A DNA stretch of 64,000 bases, taken from Myxococcus hansupus (lineage in GTDB: Bacteria > Myxococcota > Myxococcia > Myxococcales > Myxococcaceae). The DNA lies in contig NZ_CP012109.1 in NCBI RefSeq assembly GCF_000280925.3, positions 6,468,501 to 6,532,500 of the forward strand. Reading direction: 5' to 3'. The position numbers and the translations under genes were made by a program. Positions within the stretch are counted from its first letter, which is position 1. Every line of letters begins with the position of its first letter. Below are positions 1 to 9,452 of the stretch, one piece after another. Under the pieces are notes generated by a model, which saw only the letters and a list, made by a program, of their open reading frames with translations, did no database searches and was not told where the DNA came from.

Positions 1-2
1 GC

Positions 3-3000
3 CGCGCCGCCACCGCGGTGCGGTTCCCCAACGACATCGGCACCACCAGCAAGGACCGCGTGTGGCGCCAGGCCATGGACGTCAACGGCGACGGCCGCAT
101 CGACCTGGTCGACGCCGCGGAGACCCCGGGCCGGTGGGTCATCTACCTCAACACGCCGGGCACGGGCCCCTCGGGCGTGAAGTGGGTGCGCCGCTCATAC
201 TCCACCGCGGCGGTGAGCACCCTGCTCACCCACCTGGGACACACCCTGCCCGGCGGCCGGCTGCCCCTGTCCAGCCGCTTCAGTGGCCGCGACCGCACGG
301 TGCGCCAGTGCTGGAGGTGGAATGACCAGACGCTCCAGTGGTCCCCCCACACGGGCTCCTCCTGCGGTCCGGTCCCTCTGGGCACGGTGATGTCCGCGGA
401 CCCCGAGAAGACGTTCACCGAGTGGGAGGTGACGGACATCAACGGGGACGGCTTCCCGGACCTCGTCCTCAACTCCTCGCCCGTGGAGACCGTGGTGCCC
501 GTGCCGGAATACGCGGGCAGCTTCGGCGGCCAGGTCGTCTACGGCGACGTCGCCTTCAGGGTGCGCCCTCGTGACGACAGCGGAAACGAGGTGCTGGCCG
601 TCTACAACCTCCGGGGCCTGTTCATCGACGAAGGGACCGACCCCTTCTCCTCCCCCGTCACCCTCAAGAAGAGCGCCTGCGGCGTCGCACTGTGGGCCAC
701 GAACAACGACTCGCAGCGGGTGCTCTGCGACCTGAAGGACGTCAACGGCGATGGCCTGCTCGACAGGGTGGAGGGCGCCACGGTGACGCTGGGCACCGGC
801 AGCGGTTTCTCCAGTGCCACGCTGACCCTGCCCGCTCCGGGCTACCTCTCCGTCCAGGAGAATGCCCAGGCGCGAACCTGTCGCGAGCCGAACCCGGCGC
901 CTCCGTCCACCACCCCCTACGCGTCTCGGATGAGCACCGGGCTCCGCGACCTGACTGGCGACGGCATCCCGGACTACGTCTCGAATGCCACCGCGCCCTG
1001 GACCGTGGCGGTGGGCACCGGCGTGGGCTTCGCCCCCCCTGTCTCCATCGAGGTGGCGGGCTCCAGCTTCACGCTCTCCAGCCAGACGGAGCGCTGCGAC
1101 GGGTTGACGTCCCTCACCGTGGGAGGGCTGTACGACCTCAACGGCGACGGCAAACCGGAGGTGGTGCGACTCAACGGCGCGCAGTTGGACGTCTACGAGC
1201 TCTCCGGCGGGACGCGCCCCGGAAAGCCCGAGGCCGGGCGCATCATCCAGGTGGACAACGGCTACGGCGCGCTCACCACCGTGGGCTACCGCTCCGCCAA
1301 GGAGGACGGCACCACGAAGCACCAGGTGCCCTTCCCGGAGATTGTCGTCGCCTCCGTGATGACGGTGGGCAGCCAGGGACTGGGCGGCACGCTGGCGGAG
1401 ACGCGCTACGCCTACGGCGGCGCCGAGCTCGTCTACGACTCCTCGCTCCACGCCTTCACCCTGCCCGGCTACCAGCGCTCGGTGGCCATGAGCACCGTCA
1501 CCGTCCACGGCAAGAGCGAGGGCCACGCCACCATCACCGACACGTACCCGCTGCCCGCCTTCGACAACACGTCCAAGCCCGTGCGCTTCGCGCGATACCT
1601 CCAGTCGGGCCGGGTGCGCGACGTCACCACCGTCACCAGCCCGGGCGTGGACCCCTGGGCGCTCCTGGCCACCGACCTCACCACTTATGCCCGCCGCCTG
1701 AAGGCGACGCGCACGGAGTGGGGGACCAAGCTCTTCGAGGAGCTCGCGCCCACCGGCACCACCAACACGACCCTGGACTGCGTGGAGATGGCCTTCCCGC
1801 ACGACTTCGCGGCCTCGTTCCTCCAGTCCGCCGGGTCCAATTCCGCCTATGACACCTGCCGCGCGCGGGGCTTCCAGTACACGCGCCGCATCGACGCCTG
1901 GCGCGGCACCCCGCCGCCGTCCACCGCCCACGTGGCCACGCGCTCGGAGGTGACGTCCGTGGACGACCTGGGCCGGGTCCTCAACGTCAAGCACGCCAAT
2001 GACATCCACCGCGCGGACGACGACCTCTGTGAAGAGACGCTGTACGCCACTCCCACGGGCACGGGCATGGTCGCCCGGGTGCTGCTGGCACCCATGAGCC
2101 GGCGCGTCTGGACGTGCGACAAGGCGCCCTTCGTGACCTATGCCTCGGAGTCCTGGACGTATGACGGGCTGGCGGCGGGCAGCGTCTCCGTGGGCCGCGC
2201 CACCACGCACCGCAGGGATCGGCGTGACGCCTCGGGCACGGTCCTCGGGACGGTGCTCGAGTTCACCGCCGGCTACGACTCCGCCGGAAACCTCGCCTCC
2301 GTCCACCGCGTGCGCCAGGACGGCGCCGCGCGCACCGTGAAGCTCTTCTATGACGACTTCGGCATGGGGCTGACGGAGCTGCGCGTGGAATCCCCCGGCC
2401 TGCCGACGCTCTCCACCACCTATGAGCGCGATCCGCTCACCTCCGAGACGATGGCCGTGACGGACCCCAACCAGACGCGCCACGACGTCGAGGTGGACGG
2501 CTACGGGCGCCCGGTGCGCGACCTGATGACGATTCCGGGCGAGCCGCAAGGCGTGCTGTCCACCCGGGCCTACCTGGGCTTCACCGGCGAGGACCCGCTG
2601 GGCCGCCGCGTGGTGGAGAAGCACCTGAGCGACCCCGTCAAACCGGGCCTGGAGGTCGAAGTCGCCGGCAGCGTGCAGACCACGTTCCTGGATGAGCTGG
2701 CGCGTCCGCGCCGCACCGAATCCCCGCTGGGCAGCGACTACGGCACCGAGGTGATGATTTCCGGCGCGCGGACCTACGATGGCCTGGGGCGCGTGGTGTT
2801 CGAGGCGGACCCCTACCCCGCCTCCCAGAACGCGAGCACCGCCTACGGCACCAGCTACTTCTTCAACCAGGACGGCACCCCGTCGTGCTCCATCCGGGGC
2901 AACGGCCCCCAGGCCTACACCACCGTCCCGGACGCCGCCACCGAGCGCCTCCCCCACTGCTACTCGCGCACCTTCGCGAACCACCAGGAGCAGGTGAGCT

Positions 3001-5879
3001 TCCGCGACGCGGACTCCTACTCCACCACGTCCCCCCATCTGAACGTGGTGCGCACCGCCACCATGACGGGCGCGGGTCGCCTGCTGTCGCGCACCACGAC
3101 TCAGTCCGGCACCCCGCTGGAGCACGCCACCTTCACCTTCGACAAGCTGGGGCACATGACGGGCATGACCCGCTTCCAGGACCCGGTGAACCTCACCGGG
3201 CCGGTGACGTGGTCGTGGACCTACGACTCCTTCGGCCAGCAGCTCACGTGGCAGGAGCCCGACACCTCCGTCAGGACGTTGAACTACAGCACCTGGGGTG
3301 AGCTGACGGAGGTCGCCTGGACCGAGTCCGTGGTGTCTCCCTCGGGCCCGCGCAGCCGGGTGACGCGGTACGACGCGCTGGGCCGGGTCACCCACACCGA
3401 GGACCGCATCCTGGGGGTGGCGGTGCCGGACACCGTCTACGACTACTTCCACGACGTCGGCACCAGTCCCACGCCGCTCGTCACCCCGACGAACGTGTTG
3501 GGCCGGCTGGCGCGCACGCAGTCCTCGCTGGGCCAGGTCTTCTACAGCTACGACGCCCTCGGCCGTCCGAACGCGTATGTCTACACGGACGCAGCGGGCA
3601 CGCCCTACGTGGAGCGGACCACCCTGCGCGCCGACGGCGCATTGGACACGCTCACGCGCTACCTGCCGGACACCGACTACGCCGAGGAGAAGGTCTGGTA
3701 CGCCTACGACACGGCCCAGCGCCTCACGTACGTCAAATACGAGGACGCCAAGAACAGCAAGGAGCTCTACCTCGCCACGTCCATCAATGCCTTCGGCCAG
3801 GTCCTCGGGGCCATCCACGGGGGCGTGGCGGAGTTCGTGGGCGACTACGCCAACAAGGGCCGCCGGCTGTCGCGCGGCACGACGGTCGCCACCAGCCTCG
3901 GCTCCCGCGCGCACCACATCACCCAGCGCGACCTGACAGGCCGGGAGCAGGGACGCACGGAGGTCATCAACGGCACCCCGAACGAAGTGAGGACGACGCT
4001 CACCTACGACGCGCTGGGCCGGCTCGCGACCTCCAAGGCGCGGCTGCCGAACACCACGCCCCTGACGGACTGGAGCTACACCTACGACGCCCTGGGCAAC
4101 CTGCTCACGCAGACCGACGCGCTGGGCACCGCTGACGCCGCGATGAGCTACGCCACCGGGGACCGGGACCGGCTCTGCCGCGTCGGCTATGGCAACGGGG
4201 GCCTGGGCGGCACCGCGTGCAACGTCACCCATGACAGCCTTGGCAACATCCACCGCCAGCCCACGCGCACGGGGATACGGCGGCTCGACTATTTCCCTTC
4301 GGGCAACGTGCGCACCGTCACCGACACGAACGTGTCGGCCCACTTCCGCTACGGAGCCCTGAACGTGCTGCGGGAGCTGGACCTGCGCACGCCCGACAAG
4401 GACGCCCGGCGCACCTGGGGGTTCGGCGACCTGCTGGAGCTCAAGGAGCAGGCCGTCAACGGCACGCCCACCCAAGTCCTCACGCGCCACATCCCCGGGC
4501 CCGGTGGCGTCATCGCCACCCGCCGCGGACCGAAGGAAGATTGGGTCTTCCCCTTCGGGGAGCTCCGCGGCGCGCGCTACACCGTGGACGCCAAGGGGAG
4601 GTTCCTCCAGGACGTGGAGTACGCGCCCTTCGGTGAGGCGAAGTCCAGCGGCTCCCAGGGGTATCCAGGAACGAGGAACTACTCCAGCGACCAATGGAAC
4701 AGCGGCGAGTCGCTGGAGGGGCTGGGCCTGGTCCACCTGGGCGCGCGCCTCTATGACCCCGCCATCGGCCGGTTCCTCAGCCGCGACCCGCTCGTCATCC
4801 CGCGCACCGCGGCCACCACGAACCCCTACGGGTTCGCGATGAACGACCCGGTGAACAGGTCGGATCCCTCAGGCCTGGACTCGGGGTGCCTCGGCGGCGA
4901 ATGCCAGGGACCCGGGGGCGGCTTCCCCGGCCAGCCCGGCGGCGGGGGCGGCCCCAGCGCCATCAACGACCCGAGCCTGTACTTCCCGAACACGGGCGCC
5001 TCCGGCGGCTCCGCGACCCCCGCGGCGTCCATCCGCGCCGTCTCCTCCGTCGCGTCCTTCACCCAGGCGCCCACGGGCCCCCAGACGCAGGCCGGGGGAT
5101 TCCTGAAGGTGTCCACCCAGCTCGTCACGGGCATCTGGATGGGCTCCTCGTTCGACTTCGACTCGCTCGCGGCGCGCGGGTTCACGGTCGCGCAGGTGGC
5201 GGACCAGCTCAGCAACTCGACGGAGGGCGCCGTGCAGGTCTCCGCCATGGAGAACGCGAACTACGACCGCTGGTCGAGCTTCTGGCAGGGGTTCGGCGAT
5301 TCCATCATCTTCTGGTGCCCGGGCTGCACGCAGCAGATGCGCAAGTCCTGGAACATCACCTCCGGCGGCGACAGCTACTACTACGCGGTGGGCTCCCTCA
5401 CCGGCATCGTCGGGATGATCGTCGCCCCGCAGCCGACCTCCATCGTCGGGCCGCCCAAGGCCGACATCGTCGCGGATTTCAACCAGTACATGCGCATCAA
5501 GGGCGCCGACAAGGTCAACCCGTTGAACTGCCCGTCGAACTGCAGGCAAACGGCGGCCGCGGTCGACCACACCGTCGCGGGAAACCCAACCATCGCGGGC
5601 TGGTCCAAGTCGGGGTCGCTCACGGTCCTCGAGGCGGAGTTTGGCAGCGCCTTCGAAAGCATCGCGGGGAGAAAGGCCATCCAGCAGCAGTTGGAGAGCT
5701 GGGGCAGGGGCAGTCGCGGAATCGTGGTCGGGAGGTTCAAGGGCACCGAGGGAGAAGGGCATGCCTTCAATGTCATCAACTTCCAGGGCAGGGCCTTCTT
5801 CTTCGACGGCCGGACTCCTTTTCGAATGGATATGGGTTGGAAGCGCTTCGACTACTTCTTTCTGATGCGAACGAATTGA
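3..5879 (+). CDS. VCBS/RHS-repeat polymorphic toxin with C-terminal papain-fold domain (5' end cut)
   Basis: The frame is open to the left edge, so the N terminus is outside the window; about 1,958 codons are seen. The N-terminal part carries five FG-GAP/VCBS calcium-type repeats (DVNGDGRIDL, DINGDGFPDL, DVNGDGLLDR, DLTGDGIPDY, DLNGDGKPEV), as in SpvB/TcB proteins. Next come many YD/RHS repeats closed by the conserved core end YDPAIGRFLSRDPL (near residue 1580). After a Gly/Pro-rich linker the C-terminal ~330 residues differ in style: NPLNCPSNCRQTAAAVDHT, then GHAFNVI, then FFFDGR. This Cys...His...Asp order matches the papain-fold glutamine-deamidase toxin families found at RHS tips. By family, the RHS shell encloses the tip and releases it into a target; the tip's activity here is inferred. 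No same-strand immunity gene follows. The RHS assignment is firm, the toxin family likely. Confidence 0.9.
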   Translation, partial: RAATAVRFPNDIGTTSKDRVWRQAMDVNGDGRIDLVDAAETPGRWVIYLNTPGTGPSGVKWVRRSYSTAAVSTLLTHLGHTLPGGRLPLSSRFSGRDRTVRQCWRWNDQTLQWSPHTGSSCGPVPLGTVMSADPEKTFTEWEVTDINGDGFPDLVLNSSPVETVVPVPEYAGSFGGQVVYGDVAFRVRPRDDSGNEVLAVYNLRGLFIDEGTDPFSSPVTLKKSACGVALWATNNDSQRVLCDLKDVNGDGLLDRVEGATVTLGTGSGFSSATLTLPAPGYLSVQENAQARTCREPNPAPPSTTPYASRMSTGLRDLTGDGIPDYVSNATAPWTVAVGTGVGFAPPVSIEVAGSSFTLSSQTERCDGLTSLTVGGLYDLNGDGKPEVVRLNGAQLDVYELSGGTRPGKPEAGRIIQVDNGYGALTTVGYRSAKEDGTTKHQVPFPEIVVASVMTVGSQGLGGTLAETRYAYGGAELVYDSSLHAFTLPGYQRSVAMSTVTVHGKSEGHATITDTYPLPAFDNTSKPVRFARYLQSGRVRDVTTVTSPGVDPWALLATDLTTYARRLKATRTEWGTKLFEELAPTGTTNTTLDCVEMAFPHDFAASFLQSAGSNSAYDTCRARGFQYTRRIDAWRGTPPPSTAHVATRSEVTSVDDLGRVLNVKHANDIHRADDDLCEETLYATPTGTGMVARVLLAPMSRRVWTCDKAPFVTYASESWTYDGLAAGSVSVGRATTHRRDRRDASGTVLGTVLEFTAGYDSAGNLASVHRVRQDGAARTVKLFYDDFGMGLTELRVESPGLPTLSTTYERDPLTSETMAVTDPNQTRHDVEVDGYGRPVRDLMTIPGEPQGVLSTRAYLGFTGEDPLGRRVVEKHLSDPVKPGLEVEVAGSVQTTFLDELARPRRTESPLGSDYGTEVMISGARTYDGLGRVVFEADPYPASQNASTAYGTSYFFNQDGTPSCSIRGNGPQAYTTVPDAATERLPHCYSRTFANHQEQVSFRDADSYSTTSPHLNVVRTATMTGAGRLLSRTTTQSGTPLEHATFTFDKLGHMTGMTRFQDPVNLTGPVTWSWTYDSFGQQLTWQEPDTSVRTLNYSTWGELTEVAWTESVVSPSGPRSRVTRYDALGRVTHTEDRILGVAVPDTVYDYFHDVGTSPTPLVTPTNVLGRLARTQSSLGQVFYSYDALGRPNAYVYTDAAGTPYVERTTLRADGALDTLTRYLPDTDYAEEKVWYAYDTAQRLTYVKYEDAKNSKELYLATSINAFGQVLGAIHGGVAEFVGDYANKGRRLSRGTTVATSLGSRAHHITQRDLTGREQGRTEVINGTPNEVRTTLTYDALGRLATSKARLPNTTPLTDWSYTYDALGNLLTQTDALGTADAAMSYATGDRDRLCRVGYGNGGLGGTACNVTHDSLGNIHRQPTRTGIRRLDYFPSGNVRTVTDTNVSAHFRYGALNVLRELDLRTPDKDARRTWGFGDLLELKEQAVNGTPTQVLTRHIPGPGGVIATRRGPKEDWVFPFGELRGARYTVDAKGRFLQDVEYAPFGEAKSSGSQGYPGTRNYSSDQWNSGESLEGLGLVHLGARLYDPAIGRFLSRDPLVIPRTAATTNPYGFAMNDPVNRSDPSGLDSGCLGGECQGPGGGFPGQPGGGGGPSAINDPSLYFPNTGASGGSATPAASIRAVSSVASFTQAPTGPQTQAGGFLKVSTQLVTGIWMGSSFDFDSLAARGFTVAQVADQLSNSTEGAVQVSAMENANYDRWSSFWQGFGDSIIFWCPGCTQQMRKSWNITSGGDSYYYAVGSLTGIVGMIVAPQPTSIVGPPKADIVADFNQYMRIKGADKVNPLNCPSNCRQTAAAVDHTVAGNPTIAGWSKSGSLTVLEAEFGSAFESIAGRKAIQQQLESWGRGSRGIVVGRFKGTEGEGHAFNVINFQGRAFFFDGRTPFRMDMGWKRFDYFFLMRTN

Positions 5880-5886
5880 GCGCGGG

Positions 5887-5917
5887 GAGCCGCCCGGGTT
5901 TCGTGACCGGGCGGCTC
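5887..5917. terminator. bidirectional hairpin terminator
   Basis: A perfect 11-bp inverted repeat (GAGCCGCCCGG / CCGGGCGGCTC) with a 9-base loop sits 8 bases after the RHS stop codon, between two convergent genes. The 3' side on the plus strand is only moderately T-rich (TGTCTGCCCTTCT). It most likely ends both the RHS transcript and the opposing lipoprotein transcript. Confidence 0.7.
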
Positions 5918-5943
5918 TGTCTGCCCTTCTCGCGGCCATTACA

Positions 5944-6933
5944 TCAGGGGGCGGTCACCGGGCAGGGCCACCAGGAGGGCGGCGCGCCCCGGTCATCCCA
6001 GGTGCCGTCCCAGTAGTCACGCAACGTATACGCCACCGTGTTCGCGGTGGAGCAGAAGCGCTCCGGATGCGGATTCACATACAGCACCTGCTCGAGGCGC
6101 GACACGGAATACACATACGTGCCGCAGCGCTGGGTGCTCCCCGGCGGAGGCGGGCCCTGGGTCGAGGCGCGCACCGTGTCCATGAGCGCCGGGAAGTTGG
6201 GCTGCGAACAAGCGAGTTCCTGGAGGAAGCCGCGCGACTCCAGGATGATGTTCAGGTCCACCTTGCGCGTCGTCAGGAAGCACTCCTCGGAGGTCTCCGT
6301 GTAGCGCACCGTCAGCACGGAGTACCCCTGGGGAATCTCCGGGCAGTTCGGGAACATCTTGTTGAAGATCGGGTGGAGCGCGCCCTCGCGATACATGATG
6401 CTGGAGTTCTCCGTCGCGTCTTCGGCGTAGCCCTCCTGAAACCCGACGACGATGTCCGTGCTGGAAATGTCCTCGTTCGAGACCCGGTCGAACTTCTTGT
6501 TGCCGTTGCCATCCACGTAGGCCAGCACCTGGGCGACACCCAGCCAGGAGCCCTCCTCCCCCATCAGGGCCCCAGGCTCCGGCAGGCGACGGAGGGGCAT
6601 GCTGAAGGTGTTGGGGAAGCGGCCATTCACCTGGACCTCCACGCCAGGGTGGTGGAACGACGACTTGGGACTCAGCCGCTGGCAATTGGCGAGGCCTCCC
6701 GGGGACGTTCCCGCGAGGAGGCAGTCCACGACGACCTTGGGCCAGGTGGTCCAGAGGAGCGCGGCTCGCAGCCGGTCGGCATTGCCCTGCTCGAATGAAG
6801 CGGTATGTTGGAGCGTGCCCTCGAGCGTGAGCATGGGCTCGTCCTCGGCTTCATCCCCCAGGACCCCGCCACACCCCGCCAGCGCCAACGTCAGCAGTCC
6901 CCACTTCCAGAAACCACGTCCCATCGTCGTCAT
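5944..6933 (-). CDS. hypothetical lipoprotein
   Basis: A 329-residue protein with a lipoprotein signal peptide: a short basic N terminus, a hydrophobic run and the lipobox LALAGC near residue 21. The ATG at 6933 is chosen because AGGAGAG lies just upstream; a longer reading would disrupt the signal peptide. The mature part contains an acidic, calcium-loop-like stretch (DGNGNKKFD) and several cysteines, but I recognise no family. It is convergent with the RHS gene and shares its terminator. It is not an obvious immunity protein, being on the opposite strand and exported, though an envelope role near an effector cannot be excluded. Confidence 0.8.
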   Translation of the reverse strand: MTTMGRGFWKWGLLTLALAGCGGVLGDEAEDEPMLTLEGTLQHTASFEQGNADRLRAALLWTTWPKVVVDCLLAGTSPGGLANCQRLSPKSSFHHPGVEVQVNGRFPNTFSMPLRRLPEPGALMGEEGSWLGVAQVLAYVDGNGNKKFDRVSNEDISSTDIVVGFQEGYAEDATENSSIMYREGALHPIFNKMFPNCPEIPQGYSVLTVRYTETSEECFLTTRKVDLNIILESRGFLQELACSQPNFPALMDTVRASTQGPPPPGSTQRCGTYVYSVSRLEQVLYVNPHPERFCSTANTVAYTLRDYWDGTWDDRGAPPSWWPCPVTAP

Positions 6934-7089
6934 GTCGGCTCTCCTCTCGGTCCACGGGAGCAATCCCATGTCACGTGACAGGCATCAGCCGGGAGACACG
7001 CACGCCTCGCTTCGGAAGCGCGCGGGCCGCTTGGTCGATGCGAGCAAGGAGACGCGCGACCCGCGCGCCGTGGGACACGCCTTCAGACG

Positions 7090-8685
7090 TCACAGTCCCC
7101 AGGTGCAACCCAACATCAACTGTGGTGCGAATTGCGTCCTGAGCTTTTCGTCCTCGCGCATCAACGCGACATGGCCGCCCAGCCGGGCGAAGAGGCCCGT
7201 GCTCGCGCTCACCGGCACCTCGGCGGAGAGCGTGGCGAGGAGGGCGGCTCCGGCGCCCGTGCGTGTCCGCGACGCGGGCAAACCCAGCTCGCGGCGCCGC
7301 TCCGCATCCGGGCTCGTCGCGCGCTGGGCCAGCCCCAACACGCCAACGCCCGCGTGGGCGCCCATCCAGACGCGCCCCACCGAGCCTGCCAGGCCCAGGC
7401 CACTCCACAGCCCCAGCTCCACTTGCGAAAGCTTCTGCGCGGGCGTGGCGCCCCGGGTGGCGCCCAACGTGAGGCCCCCGAGGAAGGACACCCCCAATCC
7501 TCCGGTGCCCTCGCGCACGAGCAGCACGCCCACTTGCGGTCCCCAGCCCCCCAGTTGTGTCGAGGAGCGCCCCGCTCCCAGCGCTGCTTGAAGGCGCCAG
7601 GTGCTGGCCTCCAGGAGCGCGCCCTTCTGCTGGTGCAGGGCCAACGTGCGCACCTCCAGCGACTCGGGCTTCAAGCGCTGCGTCTCGCCCCAGGGCAGGT
7701 ACACCTTGCCATAGAGAACCTGGGAGCCGCGCCGCACCTGCACGCGGTAGCGTCCCGAGGGGAGCGCGACGCTCACCGGGTCCTCGGCCCGAGGCGCCAC
7801 CTCCGCCATCACCTGTAGCGTGCGCTCGTCCACGAGCACCACGCTGTCTCCCACCGCGGCGGGGAGCTCGAGCCGCGCATGGGACCGCGAAAGCGTGGTG
7901 AGGAACAGGTCCCCTTCTCCCGCGAGCTGACTGGACAGCTCCGGGTGCTGCACCGCCGCCGTGGAGGCATGCGAGCCCGCGAGCGTGCGGTGATAGACGT
8001 GGGCATACGCCTCCGTGAGCGAGACGCGGCCATCACCGTCCACATCCGCCGCGCCCCGCAGGCCCGAAATCAGGTGGTGCGTGAAGAACGAGCTCCGGAG
8101 GCTGTCCGACTCCTGCGCCACCTCGTGCGCCCCCGCGGAGGCGATGAACACGCGGCCCTCTGGCCCCACCTGCCGGAGGAACGAGACATCGAAGGCGGGC
8201 GCGGACTTGAACCCCTTGGACCGGCCACGCACGAGCGCGCCGCTGTGACAGGCATCCAGCATGGCGACGGTGACGGTGGCCGGGACTTCGGCCAGCAGCC
8301 GCCGCAGCTCCGCCAGCGGGAGTGCCTCGCCCCCCACGCGCAGCGAGGCCTCGTCTCCGTGCCCCGAGAAGAAGAAGAACAGCAACGTGCGCTCTCCGGC
8401 GCGCCGGGCCTCCTCGATGCGGCCTCGCATCCGCGCCAGGCCCAGCCGGAGATTCGAAACCGACTCGCCGCGCAGGAGCAGGCGGCGGTCCTCGGGCACG
8501 CCGCCAAGCTGGCCGAAGACCGCGTCCATGCGCTCGGCATCCTGCTGGGCCCAGCGCAGGGGCTCATCCGAGTCCAGGCCCAGGTTGTGTCCCACGCTGA
8601 TGGAGAAACGGCTCTCCGCGCTCGCGACCGAGACGGAGAGCAGGACGAGCAGCGCGCCGAGCACGCGCGCGTCTCGAGCGCTCAC
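7090..8685 (-). CDS. secreted caspase-family (peptidase C14) protein with C-terminal barrel-like region
   Basis: A 531-residue protein starting at GTG 8685; that GTG overlaps the TGA of the upstream gene (GTGA) and AAGGAG precedes it. Residues 1-23 form a signal peptide (ALLVLLSVSVASA). Residues ~26-240 are a caspase fold: the His motif SGHG (His109) and the Cys motif DACHSG (Cys146) are intact, followed by an EF-hand-like DVDGDGRVSLTEA common in bacterial C14 proteins. The rest has a PEGA-like segment (GRYRVQVRRG) and then alternating Gly-rich strands ending LMLGCTWGL, suggesting an outer-membrane or autotransporter-like barrel; that part is inference. It is the last gene of a sigma/anti-sigma/caspase operon, so it is probably a stress-output protease of the envelope. 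Confidence 0.85.
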   Translation of the reverse strand: MSARDARVLGALLVLLSVSVASAESRFSISVGHNLGLDSDEPLRWAQQDAERMDAVFGQLGGVPEDRRLLLRGESVSNLRLGLARMRGRIEEARRAGERTLLFFFFSGHGDEASLRVGGEALPLAELRRLLAEVPATVTVAMLDACHSGALVRGRSKGFKSAPAFDVSFLRQVGPEGRVFIASAGAHEVAQESDSLRSSFFTHHLISGLRGAADVDGDGRVSLTEAYAHVYHRTLAGSHASTAAVQHPELSSQLAGEGDLFLTTLSRSHARLELPAAVGDSVVLVDERTLQVMAEVAPRAEDPVSVALPSGRYRVQVRRGSQVLYGKVYLPWGETQRLKPESLEVRTLALHQQKGALLEASTWRLQAALGAGRSSTQLGGWGPQVGVLLVREGTGGLGVSFLGGLTLGATRGATPAQKLSQVELGLWSGLGLAGSVGRVWMGAHAGVGVLGLAQRATSPDAERRRELGLPASRTRTGAGAALLATLSAEVPVSASTGLFARLGGHVALMREDEKLRTQFAPQLMLGCTWGL

Positions 8686-9452
8686 GGCAGCTCCTTGGGC
8701 AGCGCACGCAAGGCATGGCGGGTGCCGGGCAGCGGCGTGAGTGTCGGTGGGAAGTCCCCCTCCCGCGCCGCCTGCTCCAGCCAGCGTTGGATGGCCTCGG
8801 GCGAAGGTGCCTCGCCGGCGTCGTCCGCGAGCACCATCACCAGCGCCTCCTGCTCGGGCGCATCGTCCAGCTCCAGACTCCCGGGCAACACCCACCGCCC
8901 CGGCCCCAGGGTCAGCGCCCCGCCCGTGGAGGGAAAACCCTGGAGTGGCGTGACGCGGCCGCGCTCACTCAGCGCCAGTACGTAGAGCACGCCGCCCTTC
9001 GCGTCCTCCACCTCCACACGGACGCGGTCGCCGGAGCGCAGCACCACGCCAGGTCCCTGCTCGAAGACGACCTCGCCTCGCTTGACGAGCACCCGCGCGG
9101 TGAGGCCACCGCGCACACGCACCGTCTCCACCGTCTCGAACGTGATGAACCGTGGCAGCACCACCGCGAGCACCACGCCCAACAGCAGCACGGGCTGGCT
9201 CCAACGCCAGAGCCCGCGCCAGCGGCTCGGAGGGGGAGTCTCCAGCCGCGCCCGCAGCGGACCGAAGGGACGCACCAGGGTGAATGCGGCCTTCTCGGCG
9301 CGTCGCTCGCGGAGGTACGCCGCCAGCGCGGGCGAAACACGGACCGCCTCCTCTACGCGCTCGGCTTCTTCCGCGGAGAGGTCGTCGCACAGGTAGCGCT
9401 CCAACAGAAGGTCCGGCACGCCCGGGAAGCGAGGAATGGAGGAGGGGCTCAT
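8682..9452 (-). CDS. membrane anti-sigma-like protein with DUF4384-type domain
   Basis: A 256-residue protein. The N-terminal ~75 residues (LLLERYLCDDLSAEEAERVE) resemble the cytoplasmic anti-sigma region, but the usual HxxxCxxC zinc motif is absent. One membrane helix (PVLLLGVVLAVVLP, residues ~85-100) follows, then a periplasmic region with GDRVRVEVEDAKGGVLYVLA, which looks like DUF4384, a domain often linked to caspases. The ATG at 9452 overlaps the sigma-factor stop (ATGA) and the stop overlaps the caspase start (GTGA), so all three are translationally coupled. The likely role is to hold the ECF sigma factor at the inner membrane; this is inferred from gene order and topology. Confidence 0.82.
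   Translation of the reverse strand: MSPSSIPRFPGVPDLLLERYLCDDLSAEEAERVEEAVRVSPALAAYLRERRAEKAAFTLVRPFGPLRARLETPPPSRWRGLWRWSQPVLLLGVVLAVVLPRFITFETVETVRVRGGLTARVLVKRGEVVFEQGPGVVLRSGDRVRVEVEDAKGGVLYVLALSERGRVTPLQGFPSTGGALTLGPGRWVLPGSLELDDAPEQEALVMVLADDAGEAPSPEAIQRWLEQAAREGDFPPTLTPLPGTRHALRALPKELP

Noticed and set aside
195..4736. Very long minus-strand open frame (about 1,500 codons) across the RHS gene
   Set aside because: It is a mirror of the high-GC plus-strand gene: Arg/Ala/Gly/His-rich with no domain, whereas the plus strand shows VCBS and RHS repeats.
5944..6933. Lipoprotein as immunity protein of the RHS toxin
   Set aside because: It is on the opposite strand across a terminator and has no features of known immunity families; it could not be supported from sequence.
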